Origin: Stomorhina lunata
Taxonomy: Eukaryota > Arthropoda > Insecta > Diptera > Rhiniidae
Assembly (NCBI GenBank): GCA_933228675.1
Contig: OW121740.1
Location: 159,522,486 to 159,586,485 of the forward strand
Direction: 5' to 3'
Length of the DNA stretch: 64,000 nucleotides
Part shown: positions 20,263-33,300 of the stretch, in pieces
Numbering within the stretch: position 1 is the first letter of the stretch
Layout of the letters: each line of letters starts with the position of its first letter
Notes under the pieces: generated by a model
What the model was told of the DNA's origin: nothing
What the model saw: only the letters and a program-made list of their open reading frames with translations
The model's database searches: none
Position numbers and translations under genes: made by a program

Positions 20263-23200
20263 TATACCCTTCACCAATGGGTGAAAGGGTATTATAAGTT
20301 TGTGATTCCGTTTGTAATTTTTTTATTAATGATCGTAGACCCCATAAATTACCCCATTATACCGATCGACTCAGAATCGGGAGGAGAATCGATTAAGCGA
20401 TGTCCGTCTGTCTGTCTGTCCGTCCGTCTGTCTGTCTGTCCGTCCGTCTGTCTGTCTGTCTGTCTGTTGAAATCAAGTTTCTGAAGCCCCTGGAGGATGG
20501 ACTTACATAAATTATATATCAGATTTTAGGAAATTCTCCCGCAATGAACGCTATTAAATTTCATTAAAATCGGTTTATAAACACCGAAAATATCGAAAAA
20601 ATACCAAAAATTAGACGAAAATTTTAAAATTTTTGATTGAAACACAATTTTAAATAACAAGAGGAAAAAGATACTCCTGGTGTACATGTGATAATATGTT
20701 ATATATCAGATTGTAGGAAATAGTTTCCCAAAGCACTCTGTAAAATTTTATCAAAATCGGTCCATAAACAACTGAGATATCGCCAAAATACTGAATTTGA
20801 TGTATCGCAAATCGCCCAAAGTTCGCATTAGAGAGAATGTTTGTTGAAAAAATGAAATGAAGAAATAGGAAAAACCATCCTCCTTTAGCACGGACCTACA
20901 TAAATTTTATATCAGATTTTATGAAATTCCCCCGACAAGCACGTTATTAAATTTTGTCAAAAGCGGTCCATAAACAATTGAGATATCGCCAAACACTACA
21001 TTTGATGTACATCAAATTGCCCAAAGTACGTGTCTAAGAAATTTTGTTGACATTTTGTTTGTAAGTATTGTTTTAGCGATATCTCAGGTGTTTATGGACC
21101 GATTGTGATGAAATCGTTCTTTGTGTGAGGATTTTCTAAAATCTATATACTCCACAAATCTGATTACGAATACCATTCAAATTGTACCGATCAACTCGGA
21201 ATCTGCAGGAGGAGAATCGATTTCGCGACCTCCGTCCGTCCGTTTGTTTGTCTGTCTGTCCGTCTGTTTGTCTGTCCGTCTGTTTGTTTGTCCGTCCGTC
21301 TGTTTTTTTGTCCGTCCGTCTACCTGTCTGTAATTTTTTCTGTTGTAGTCAAGTTTTTTGAGCTCCTGTTTTGTCGATATCTCAGGTTTTTATTTTGATG
21401 AAATTTAATAGCGTCCTTCGAGGGGATTATCTAAATCCTGATGCATTCGGTAATTTGTGGTAGATATAATTTAGCGTTTAAGCGATGGTGTTTTGATCGA
21501 CAATGAATGATAAAATCAGGGTGGGGGACAATATCCTAAAATTTTGTGTAAAATCCAGGAGCTCCACAAATCTGATTTTAGCAGACAGACACTCTGCATT
21601 AATCTTAATTTTGTGTCTGACTTTTGAACATTATGATAACATTTCAGAATATATCAAATTATAGGTAATCTTCCTAGGAAGTACAAAAATGCAGCTAAAA
21701 CTATATGATATCCGTTCAAAACCTACATTTGTAAGTATCTCACATATCAACGAAAATTTCAATTTTTTTTATTGCAATTGGGAAAAAATCCGTTCACGTT
21801 TGACAATTGATTCAGTTAACTTCGCCTAAGATACGATGATGACATTTAGTATAAAGACGTTGTACAATATTGATATTCAGGACGATAGCGCCTAAAATAA
21901 ACTTTCTAGAGGGACAACATTTGACAAAAGTATTTCTATCTCTTGAAAAGTTCGATATTGAAAATGGGCGAGCTCTATTCACATTTAGTGAAATCTCCCA
22001 TATAACCCCGACCGGGAATCGATTTAATGCTGATAAATTAAATCACATTAAATTGCACAAACAACTAGAGCAAAACTTTCCAAACATCCATCGGACAGAT
22101 CGAAAGAACAAATACCATCCCCAAATATTATTGATGGAAGGAAGTGTTCATTTTAATTAATTAACTAACTTCAAATTAATAAGTAAACTTTTCCGACAAA
22201 GCTGATAACCATCCATTCAAAAGCTATATATTTCACGTATGTATCTAAGCTAAGAGTGTATACCCTATAATTTTAAGGCTTGTATACATTGACAATCATT
22301 GTTAAAGCTTTGACCTAAATCAGTCCGCTAACTTCAGAGTTTTACATAACTAATCAAGAACTTTTACACTAGTTGGATAATTCGTACGAATTAAAGTGCA
22401 CAACCCTCACTGGGCACAGCGTTTTTGGGTTGCATGTCAGAATACTTAAACTTTATCAAATCGATGTGCTATTGCAAATCTAAGGGCATCTACATTTTGA
22501 AGCATCTTTTCTGCATGGTTTATCTGGTCTATCGAACTTTATTAAATGTTCGTAAAATATGTGTCTATTTTATTTCGAAGCTACTGGCTGGCTTAAATAT
22601 GCATTCTCTACTTGTAGTCTAGTAGTAATCATTATCTTTCACAAAGGGACCACTTAGAACCCAAGTGAAGCTTCCCTAGATAGACATCAGCCACCTGCCC
22701 AACCTAACCTTTGGTGCATAAAACTATTCTAGATGATGACGCCACCGAAAAGCTTTTCTTTTTCCGACTCTTAATTTTAAAGACTCTTTGCATATAATAC
22801 TAGTAGTAAGTACCTGGTAGACCGAGCCTTGCTCGGAGCTTTATGATAAGCATTTTGAGGAAAATTTTAAAGTTTTTATATATTTTATATTATAAAGTGC
22901 TAAAATAAATTTAGAGGAAAGACATTGTAGAAATATTCAGTTAATTTTGAATTATTTGATTTATTTTGTCCGACCAACACATAGTTTGCATAGTTTACAG
23001 TTTAACTCATTTTGAATAATTTTGGAAATTATTCATATCAACAGAAACCTCTGTCGACTCATGCGTAACAACTTTGCTAAAGATTATAGTCTGATCAAAT
23101 GCACAGTTTACGATTTAATTCATTTTGAGTAGTTTTCTGTGGCGCCACCTGTCGGACTTTGCTTATTCCAATTCATAAACCTTATTCGGCTTATCCGTAA

Positions 23201-24280
23201 CAACTTTGCTGAAGATTATAGCATGATTAAATGTACAGCATACGATTAAATTGACTTTGAGTAAATTTCAGTAGCGCCACCTGTCGAAATTTCTTCATAC
23301 CAACTAAGAAACCTTCGTCGGCTCATGTGCAACAACTTTGCTAAAGATTGTAGCATGATTAAATGTACAGATTACGATTAAATTGACTTTGAGTAAATTT
23401 CTGTAGCGCCACCTGTCGGAAATTATTCATACCAACTAAAAAGCCTTCGTCGGCTCATGCGCTACAACTTTGCTAAAGATCATAGCATGATCAAATGTAC
23501 AGTTTACGATTTAATTAATTTTTAGTAATTTTCAGTGGCGCCATCTGTCGGAAATTAGTCTTATCAACTTTAAAACCTTCGCCGGCTTATCCGCAACATC
23601 TTCGCTAAAGAGCATACACAATCAAATTCACAGTTTACTATTCTTTAAAGAACATACATACAGACAAACATTCATTTGTTTAAAATAATACTAATTTTTC
23701 CCCCTTTTTATTCCCTAATTTCTAAAAATTCCATATGTATTTTTGGTACTTTTTTGGTGCCAATTGAATTTGGTACATTTTTTTAAAACGCATTTAACAT
23801 AATGTATAATGTTCCTATTCATATTACTTTGGAGATGTTAAGTTATCATTTTATCCCTTTTTTACCCATTTTGGCTCCAAAATCAAAAAAGTACCAAATA
23901 CGTGTTTCATGTTTTTTTACATCTATTGATTGCAGTACCAAGTTTCTTTCTATATTCTTTAGTTTAAAATATAAGAGTGGGTTAAAAAGGTGCCAAAAAA
24001 ACTATTTTCACCCTTTTTTACCCCCTATCGGACATAGTTTCAAAAAAGTACCAAACACCTGTCCGCTTATTTTCAAAGCTGTTTAAAACGTAATTTTAAT
24101 TTTGTTTCTATACCTATTACTTTAGGAGACATAGCGTTTTCGATTTTTTCCCCTTTTTACCCGTTTTTACCCTCTTAGAGGTAAAAGTTCCAAAAGTCCC
24201 TTCTTCTTCGACCTATACATCAAAAAAGATACCCACTGTCCAAATTTTATCAAAATCGTTAGAGCCGTTTTCGAGATAGC

Positions 24281-24311
<31 letters not shown>

Positions 24312-24443
24312 CAATTATTGCTCGTTTAAGAATATAAGATAACCAAATTTTGCTAGGTTACATTAAGCTTTTGCAACACCATTCATTGGTGAAGGGTAAT
24401 CTATCCAAGATTCGGCAAAGCCGAATATACCACTCTTACTTGT
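20263..24443 (+). mobile_element. Large DINE-1-like (Helentron-type) interspersed element
   Basis: It starts TATACCCTTCACCAATGG, then ACCCCATAAA, an ATCGATTAAGC/GTCCGTCTGTCTGTC tract (20400-20470) and similar GTCTGTC tracts at 21230-21330. It ends with the hairpin ATTCGGC-AAA-GCCGAAT and tail CACTCTTACTTGTT. This is the same order seen in Drosophila INE-1/DINE-1 elements (TATACCC start, CTGTC run, terminal hairpin, T-rich tail). It splits the LINE ORF1 between the YKYLHEE and EDRLNP coding parts. At 4.2 kb it is long and may be a composite of two copies, as the second CTGTC block suggests. No helicase gene is visible. Confidence 0.65.
22975..23655 (+). repeat. 132-bp tandem repeat, about five copies
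   Basis: The motif GGCGCCACCTGTCGG or its variant recurs at about 23142, 23274, 23406 and 23539, giving a 132-133 bp period. Other landmarks per unit are CAACTTTGCTAAAGATTATAG, CATGATTAAATGTACAG and CCTTCGTCGGCTCATGCG. A partial first unit lacks the GCGCCAC word. The array lies inside the 20263-24443 element. Confidence 0.9.
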
Positions 24444-25080
24444 TCTTCATGTAAATACTTATACACTTCGACAACACCTTGTGATTTCAGTTCACTAACT
24501 ATTTCTTGCTCAGGAGGAACATTATTTAGATAGGGGGCGTAAATTACCCTTCTTAGAGCAGTTTAATTTGGAGTGGTATTGGCATTTAACATCACAAACT
24601 CCTGGTAAACTTTTTGTTGATATTAATTTATTTATCCGCACTGTATTTATTTGTTCCCGGTAAGAAAGAAGTAGCAGGTTACCTACCGTCACGTAATTCT
24701 GAGACCGATAAAATGTCGGGGCATATTAATTTTAATGCTCGGTAAACTAAGAAGCACGAGTAAGCTTGAATATTTTTGTCACCGATAGCCGATATAATAA
24801 TTACGTATTTAGGATCTGGTTTTTGAACTGTAGGGTAGGTAATTCAGGAAATATTTGAAAAGCACTTTGATTTGTTCGTTTCCCCCCAATTGGGCGGATC
24901 CTAACATTTCATTCAACCCAGTATCAAACGATTATAATTCCGATCAACACTACTGTACGAAGATTTTTTGACCGCACTGTATGAAATTGTTTATGCAAAA
25001 ATTAAAAAGGTCGAACGTCACGAGTATTGGAAAAAAATGAACCGAACGGCGCAAAAGTTAGTCGAAGACTGTGAGTGAGA
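24444..25080 (-). mobile_element. I-clade LINE, ORF1 5' part and 5' end
   Basis: Read leftward: PKYVIIISAIGDKNIQAYSC, LICPDILSVSELRDG, then after stops RRVIYAPYLNN-like residues and VPPEQEIVSELKSQGVVEVY, ending at the DINE-1-like insertion. These resemble the N-terminal region of I-factor ORF1 as I recall it (NIQ.YSPF..., LRDG.L..., PYL..IP..EI..ELK.QGV). Several frameshifts. The 5' limit near 25080 is where coding similarity fades and the neighbouring tandem array begins. Confidence 0.65.
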
Positions 25081-25099
25081 ATAAAAAAAATCCTGACCA

Positions 25100-25905
25100 T
25101 ATTACCTTTACACACCGGCTACCTACCTTCTTTCTTCAAGGTCAAAATTTCAGAAAATCGGTCGTTCGGGGTCATCCATATTATATTTGTCATTTTTAAT
25201 ATATGAGAGTTATATGGAAGGGGTCACGCCCACTTGAGATTTCGGAAAAAAAGCTTTACTTATTTTAACCACCGGTCACTCCTCATACTGTCAACATTTC
25301 AAATCGGTCGTACGTTCGGTATCATCCCCCATATTTGGTTGGGTCCATTTTAATATAATTTATTTTTTTTACTAAAAAAATTATGTGGGAAGGGTTTCTT
25401 CAGTCACACAGGGTCCAATTGAGATTTCAGAAAAAACCTAGGCTATTTTATTAACCACCGGTCCAACACCTACAACAGTGTCTATTTCAGAAAATCGGTC
25501 GGTTTTTTTCATCCAATATATATATATTATTTGCTGTAATTATTTTTTTTTTTTAATGAATTATTTATTATTTATTTATGTGTTGTGTATATATATGTTG
25601 GTGGAGGGATAAAATTCACACGCCCAACCTAATTATTAAATGAATGAGATTTCAAAAAAAAAACCTTCTCTCTCTTTCTTACCTACCATATTATTAAGGT
25701 TAAAAGTAAAAAATCAAGTCACTCACACACACCACACATTTCAGAAAAATCGGTGGTTTTCAAGGACCTCCCCCCTCCTCCCTCCCCTCCCCCTCCTTCT
25801 TTCCCCAAACAAACAAAATCAACAAACAACACAAAAAACAACGACAGACAAAAAACCGAGACGAGAAAGAAACACCAGACAGCAGACGACGACGCAACGA
25901 ATTTT
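25100..25905 (+). repeat. Second tandem array of the ACGCCCACTTGAG family
   Basis: Units share AATTTCAGAAAATCGGTCG, GGTCACGCCCACTTGAGATT and AACCACCGGTC with 12825-13510. Units here are 150-200 bp and more degraded, the last one grading into pyrimidine-rich DNA at 25765-25805. The two arrays bracket the nested LINE in the same orientation. Confidence 0.7.
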
Positions 25906-26720
25906 TTAGATAAATAAAAAAATTTTCGGTAAAAATTTGTAGAAAAGAAAAAAAAAAGAAAGAAGACGACGGACGCACCCCACCCCAACCAACAACAAAC
26001 ACACACACACACACTGCCATCCATCATTAAAAAAAAATCATTTTATTTATTATTTTTAAAAAAAGAAAAATAAAAAAATACAAACAAAAAAACCAACAAC
26101 AACAACTACAAAAACAAATAACAAAAAAAACCAACCCACAAAAAACACCCCTACACACATACATACACACACATCATACACAACATAAAAAAAATAATAT
26201 TAAAATCAAAAAAAAAAATATCAAATAAAAAAAGCACGAAAGAGAAAAAACAAAACAAAAAAAACATAAAAAAACTCGCTCGTTCTTCGTTCTCTCTCTC
26301 GTTCGTGTTCTATAAATAAATTTTGTTTGGCCTCCTTTGTTTGACGTGTAGAATTTTCTTCTCCTCAAGTGGCTCCTTATAATTCCCGTTTTCTTTTTTT
26401 TAAAAAAATTGTATATATATAGAACATCCGAAGAATTCCAATAAGAAAATCAATTTCCTTAGTGTTTGATGGGTTGGTGTCTGTGCTGCTGCAATGAATC
26501 GGTTTGGTTGTTGGTGTCTTAGCTAGGTTCTTCTCTTCTCTGTCGGTTTGGTGTTTCCGGTTGTTGTCATCGGTGGTTAAAAAAACAAGGGCTCGTTCAT
26601 TCGGAAGGGGAGGGGGGACGGAGGTTTGTCGAGAGAAAGGGGAGAAGAGCAGCGAACAGGAAGGAGGAGGCGGGCGCCTCTCCTCCTCCCCCCTCCCTCC
26701 TCGCACAATTTTTTTTGTGC
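25906..26720. other. Low-complexity tract: A/C-rich, then GC-rich purine/pyrimidine blocks
   Basis: 25906-26260 is almost only A and C (AACAACAACAACTACAAAAAC, ACACACACAC). 26590-26705 is an abrupt GC-rich block with AGGGGAGGGGGGACGGAGG and CTCCTCCTCCCCCCTCCCTCC. The few long ORFs here (25640-26820, both strands) are composed of two or three amino acids each and are not genes. It may be a genuine spacer or a poorly assembled stretch. Confidence 0.5.
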
Positions 26721-26734
26721 TAGGACCTAAAAAT

Positions 26735-26955
26735 TTTTCATTGCCTACTTTTAGGCGAATTTTTAAAAAGTGTTGCCTACTTTTAGGCGCTCCAAAAATA
26801 TCCCTGTAAGTAGGCAACACTTTTCGAATTTCATTTGGAGTAACGGTACTTCGTGGTGAGTTTTTATATTCACCACATTTTGTATACTCACCACACCTTA
26901 TTCACCACATTTGCATACTCACCACACCATATTCACCACATTGAAGGTTTATGTC
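26735..26955 (+). repeat. Two short tandem repeats upstream of Brd8
   Basis: GTTGCCTACTTTTAGGCG-type units occur at 26738, 26771 and inverted near 26807. They are followed by ACTCACCACACC/ATTCACCACATTTG units (period about 29 bp) at 26860-26945. Confidence 0.7.
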
Positions 26956-27300
26956 TTAGATAGGTTTCTCAATTTGTTTTAATTTTTTGGTTCAAGAAAA
27001 AACTACTATAAAACTGGGTGGGTGGGGTTTTTGCTAAAAACAGTATCCTACAACCACCCACCCCCCTCCCTGCCATCAAACAATTAATTTTAATTTAATT
27101 TACAATAGTTTTTAGAAAAGACCAAACATCTGGCATCCTTATTTACGTAAAACAAGAAATTCCTGTTAGTCATTCTGTATGAATGCCAATTTCAGAAAAG
27201 AAGAAGCTAAGAAAAGAAAACAAGAGAAAAAAACAAATTGCGTGCTGAAAGAAAATTTATTTTTCCAAAAAATAAAAGTTGTGTAAAAGTAATAAAATAA

Positions 27301-30300
27301 ATGACTAGTGTACAAGAACGCTTACAAATCAATCGAACACCATTGGATAAATGGTCTATCCGCGAGCAATTGTGTTTGGCTTCGGCCGTCGCCTCTAGTG
27401 GTGATCAAAATTGGATGTCTGTTAGCCGCACATTAAAAGTCGTTTGCGGCAATACCAAGGATGCATTGCAAGCGCGACCCGGCGATTGGTTTTCACAAAA
27501 AAATTGTGCAGTCCAGTATGGCCATCTCTTGGAAGATGTTGAGACGCCAAAGCGCAAAAAACGCACGTCAGAGAGTAGTCTGTCCTCGTCACCGGCCACC
27601 ATAGAACCACCCACAGAAGCCATACTTCGGCGATTGACGGAGGAGCGTATGCAAGAGATTAAAATGGAGCTAAGACGGGAACAAGAGGTAAGGTTTTGAT
27701 TTTTGTAATAAATTTTGAAAATCATGGCAATAATATATACAGTGGTGGTCACGTATTTAGTTAATTTGTTTTTTAAGTTCATTTCATTTTCCATCTCTAC
27801 TTTTAAGAAATATAATCGCTGTAAATCAATGAGGTATTAAATACATTTTTTTCGTCGGACTTTTTTTATTTTTTCTTTAACTTTAGCATCCATATGCAAA
27901 AATCTTGTTAGCCAGATTTTTTTTATCGCGAAATTGGTTAGTTTCTCAATATGTTGTTAATTTGTTTTTTAAGTCCATTTCATTTTCCATCTCTACTTTT
28001 TAAGAAATATAATCGCTGTAAATCGATGAGGTATTAAATACATTTTTTTCGTCGGACTTTTTTTTGGTGGCAAGTTTCCATATTACTAAATATTTAATTT
28101 TTAGATTCCTAGAACACAAAATGATCAGAACCCACTGTTGTCTTGTTACATTTTACGCATTTAAGAAGTTCAATGTAGGCTGTATACACACTTTAAGATG
28201 CAGAAGAAAATCAATGGTCGCGATTTAATCGCGCATTATTTTTGCTTCACTGTAGGCCTCAGGATATTTGTTCGTGAATTTGAGCAATATACCTTTAAGT
28301 ACCACATTGTTATCATACATCAATGTGTCTTTCGAAGGTGAACAAGTGAAAAATGACACAAATAGGCTTGCTTGTTATTTAAATGGCACAAAAATGTTTA
28401 TCTAAAATTTTGATATGGCGCTTCTCGATGCGTTTCTTAGTTAATGTGTTATAGGAAGACAAATATTAAAAATGCAGAATTTTGACCCTTTTTTCATGTT
28501 TTTTTTTTTTTTTGTTAGTTTTTCTCAATTTGTCGAAGAACCAAACATTTAATCGGGAAGCGCCATATCAAATTTTTAGATATCGATAGTAGCTATCTGT
28601 ACGTAAAATTTGGTCTCAAAATCTTTATCCGCTTTTGTGCCATTTTAAATGCAAATTTTATACTTTTTTCACTCCTGCATTATCTTTTATACATATCTTT
28701 TCTCTAAGTGTACTGATGTTTTTTTTTTATGGTGATGAAATCTTTTACACTTATCTAACTATACAAATTTAAAAAAGTATAATTTATGATCTATTAAGAA
28801 AGTTACAGCGCAAAATTTGCTTCTAGTTTAAAAGCCAAAATTATAGAAAACACCCTGTATTTCAGGAACCAAAATAACTTGGGCCATTTTATATAGCACC
28901 AAGGATAGCTAAATATGTGTCTGAAAAAATGTATATAAATTCATGTGATTATCTTGAAATTTAAAAACCTACTTACTTTTATTGATATATTGCTAATTAT
29001 AAGTCTGAATTTTTAGATTAAATAAAAAGGTTCACAAATTTTAACACTTGTTGCTTATTATACCCACCATCAAAAAGAATAGGGGGTATATTGAGATTGT
29101 CATTCAGTTTGTAATTTCCTTAAAATTGGCTCAAAAATCAAAAACGATACATATTTTGAATCCTTATGAAATTCTAAGACGATTGAGCGTTGTCCGTCTG
29201 TCTGTCTGTCTGTTGAAATCACGATAACGCCTAAACGAAAGGAGCTAGCTCACTGAAACTTAGTAAAAACATTCTTCATCTATTGAAATGGGCAAAATCG
29301 GTTAACATTTGACCATAGCTCCCGTATAACCTCGTCTAGGCAAATCGCTTATTTGCCAATAAATTACAAATTATAAAAGCTATTATGACAAAATTTGGTA
29401 TGTACAAGTATTACATAAGCACTAAGGCAGCATATAAAATTTCAAAACAGCCTAAATTCCACCTGAAATTCACTTAAATGCCAATAAATGATAAACTGTA
29501 TTAGCTTTGGCCACTAAATTCAGGGCTGCCAGACAATTTTTGGTCACCATCCCCAAATTTTAAAATGTTTAGCCCCAAAAATCCCCAATTCATAAAAAAT
29601 GTATGTGCTTATATTTTTGATTTAATTAAATTTTAATTAACATTTTATTAACATAAAAATAGTTTTGTATGCTTACAATCATTACAAATTTAAATAATAA
29701 AATATTAGAAATCTAGTATTTAGTAAACTTCAGAATCATAAATTCTTGATTTTAGATGAGTAAGACTATACATAAGTTTACTTTTACATCAGTCAAGTTT
29801 GGCTCATGAAAAGCTTACGAAAATTTTGAAAATGTGTATAAAATTTGAGAAAAATTGAATTGAATCTGATGTAGAAAATGTTGGGACTATTCTCGATCAC
29901 TGAATTTTAGTTGAGATATTGGTATTTTGGCCATTTCTTTTAATATATATATTTTTTTTTATAATTGAAACAATTAATTTTTAAATGTACCTTTCTTGAC
30001 TTGAGAGATTACAGTTTGGTAGTTTATTTTCGAATTCTGACCCATAATTGGATGCAATTTTTATATCAAGAAACGAATCATCATTTATAACAAACTATTT
30101 TCCTTTATTAATAAAATATGAAGTTTTAAATTCACAAGTTAAAATTTTCCCAAAAAATCCCCAACAAATTTGAGTGAATCCCCAACAAAATCCCCAAGCC
30201 CCAAACCAAATTTTTTCGCCTTTTTGAAGATTGAACATCCACAACTTTGGGGCCAAAACCCCAAATCTGGCAGCCCTGACTAAAATTAGCACAAGAAAGT

Positions 30301-33300
30301 ATTATGTGAATGCCAGCCAGTGTGCAAAATTTTGTTACAATCGGTCACCATTTGACCATAGCTCCCATATAAAAAACTTACGGAAACAGAAAAATACAAA
30401 AAGAAAAGGAGATTTATGTACGTCTGTCCGTCAGATAAAAGCGCGACAGCTCCTTAACTACAAAAGCTAGAGAGACAAAATTTTACAAAAGTATTTCTGA
30501 TATTTAACAAAAGTTGTGAAATGAAAATGCTCACATTTAGTTAGAGCTCCCATATAACCACGCCCCGGGAAACACATGAATGCTGATAAATTGAATACAA
30601 TTGTAATAGCTATGACGACTAAATTTAGTATAGAGAAGTTTTATACAACTATTGGTCAGTATATCAAATTTTATAGGAATCGGTCCATATTTGACTATAA
30701 CTCTCATATAAAATACACTCCCGGAAACCAAAAAATATTTAGCAAGGACCAGTTAAAAGCTATTAAATTAGAAACTGTGATAGCTATTGCCACTAAAATT
30801 TGCAAAAATAAGCTTTACATAAATACCAACCAGTGTGTAAAATTTTGTTACAATCGGTCAACATTTGGCTATAATTCTTATATATATATTACATCCCCTT
30901 TTTATATCTACAATTAAAAAGATTCGGAGGTACAAGCAGCATATTAAGATTTGTATATGGTAGATGCATTAGGACCTCCTTACAAAATATATGGACCAGT
31001 CGTATTACTATCAACTTCTTTATCCTAACTAAATGTTAAGCTAAAGGAAAAGTATTTAACAACTTATTAATGTAAAACCATACCCGGTTGTGATAACGAA
31101 TTTTGTTCAAAGTAAATAAATACTGGGGAAACCACTTACATACTTTTGAATGTTGAACTATAAAGCTACTGCAACCGAAGTTATTCCAAATATTTTACCA
31201 ACAATGACAACTAGCGTAACAACTTTTTTCCAATTTGGTCCACGTTTTGAATTTGCTGCACCCTCGTATATATATGAGATATGTTTCTAAATTTAACACA
31301 ACTTGATGGTGGGTATATAAGATTCGGCACAGCCGAATATAACACTCTTACTTGTTTGAATTTTTAATTAATTTTTGGTAAGTTTTTCATCATATTGTGT
31401 ACAGTTGAAGGTTTTTCAGAAATAAAATATTTATTAGACCACGTCAAAAATAAATTGTTTCACAGATACGCAACGACAGGTGATTTGTGAAATAAATTCG
31501 AGAGGATGTCCTGTAAGTGAAATAGCAAGTATTTTAAATTGCTCCAGAAAGATGGTATATAATGCTTTGAGCCATATAAAAGCACACGGAACAATTAAAA
31601 AGGGTTCACGCACACCTAGACCAAGAAAAACGATAACAAAAGAGGATTATTTAATACATAGAATGTCAGTGGCTGACCCTTTTTAGAGCACCAGTGAAAT
31701 AAATAGTGAAGTGTCATCAAAATACGGTATTGATGTCTCCGACAGAACGATACAAAGACGCCTTAATGAAAAAAATTCGCGTGGCTGTATTGTGCAACAC
31801 AAGGCACATGTGTCAAAAAAGAATTTGAAATCACGAATTTCTTTCGCCCGATAGCATTTGGAAAAGCCATTAGATTTTTGGAAAAACATACTTTGGAGCG
31901 ACGAATCAAAGTTTTGCAGATTTGGATCTGATGGAAAGAGATATGTATGGTATCTTCCGAACATGCAGCACAACCCAAAGTATTCGTCAAAGACTGTAAA
32001 ACATGGTGGAAGAAATGTGATGGATGCTTGTATTTTCAGGGCATGGAGTTGGTCCAATACACAAAATTGACACACGTATGGATCAACACGTTTATAAAAA
32101 TATTCTAGCCGATATCATTATACCATAAGCAGAGGAAAGATGCCACCTAGCTGGCGCTTCATGCATGACAATGACCCTAAACACACTTTACGTACTGTGA
32201 AGTGTTGCTTGAAGGAGAGTCAAATGGATGTTTAGAAATGGCCAGCTCAATCTCCGGATCTCAATCCTATTGAGAATCTTTGGAATGATATAGAGAAGCA
32301 TATAGCAAGCGTAAAACCTAACAACTTAAATAATTTATGAACGGAAATCCAAAAAATATGGCACGCTATCCCAAATGAGCGATACCTGGCTCTTGTGAAG
32401 AGTGTGCCTAAAAGATGTGCGGTAGTTATACAAAATAAAGGATATCCTACAAAATATTAGGTTTTTTTTCAAGAAATTTTAATTAATAACTTGTTTTCGA
32501 TTTTTAATAAATATTGTTTTTAATTTGTGCTTAAAATATGTCCAGTATGTTTTATGGGTTAGTTTTAAATAATTGCAAAAATAAATATAATTAAAAAAAA
32601 ATATGTATATAAAAGGAATACGACTTCATCTCCGCATCACGTGTAATACATTACAAAAAAAGTAGTGAACGAAATTGAATTAGGACTTAATATTTCCTAT
32701 AAGAGATGATAACAGGTACCATTTGTGCTAAATACGTGACCACCACTGTATATATAAATATGAAAATTTCTTACAAATCCAATTGTCTTTTTTGTTTCCT
32801 ACACCAGGTGAGAAAAATTAGTTTATGCTGATGTATGTTAATGGATAGAAATATTGGCGTGAGACCATCCATTGAGTAAATTTGTAATCAAACATAAGTT
32901 TTGTTTATAGGACCATTGTTGATATTCATGCATTGGTACTCTAGCATAACTTTCATCCGATGTTGTCAGAAAGAACTGAAACCCCACAATTTCTGTGGAG
33001 TATTATGATTGCGTTGTTTTGTTAAAGTATAGATAACTCCCTGACTTCCCGAAATTGAGGAATTTCAGTATATTTTAATTAAATTCATCAGATATATTTG
33101 ATTATAGGACCATTGCTATTAATGCATTTTGTACTCTAGCAAAACTTTCAAAAAAAGTCCGATGTTGTCAGAAATAACTAAAAAAACACAAATTGTGTGG
33201 AGTAGTTTGCGTTGTTTCGTTAAAGTTACAGAAGAAATTTTGTTACTCCCTGACTTTCCGAATTGAGGAATTTCAGTATATGTGACCTTCTCATAGAAAA

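Larger units (their letters stand above)
27740..32748 (+). mobile_element. Tc1-type element in Brd8 intron 1, expanded by later insertions
   Basis: The inverted ends CAGTGGTGGTCACGTATTTA (27740) and its complement ending CACCACTG (32748) are flanked by TA (27738-27739 and 32749-32750). Inside are a direct repeat (about 27757-27868 and 27955-28066; TTTAAGTTCATTTCATTTTC words), a DINE-1-like element (29057-31356) and the transposase relic (31460-32459). Without the insertion the element would be about 2.7 kb. Confidence 0.88.

Noticed and set aside
20281..21333. Two plus-strand ORFs rich in Cys-Leu-Ser-Val
   Set aside because: They translate the GTCTGTC/CCGTCTGT tract of the DINE-1-like element, not a protein.
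25640..26820. Several overlapping ORFs on both strands near 26 kb
   Set aside because: Composition is dominated by a few residues (poly-Phe/Ser/Val or Pro/Thr) from low-complexity DNA; no family signature.
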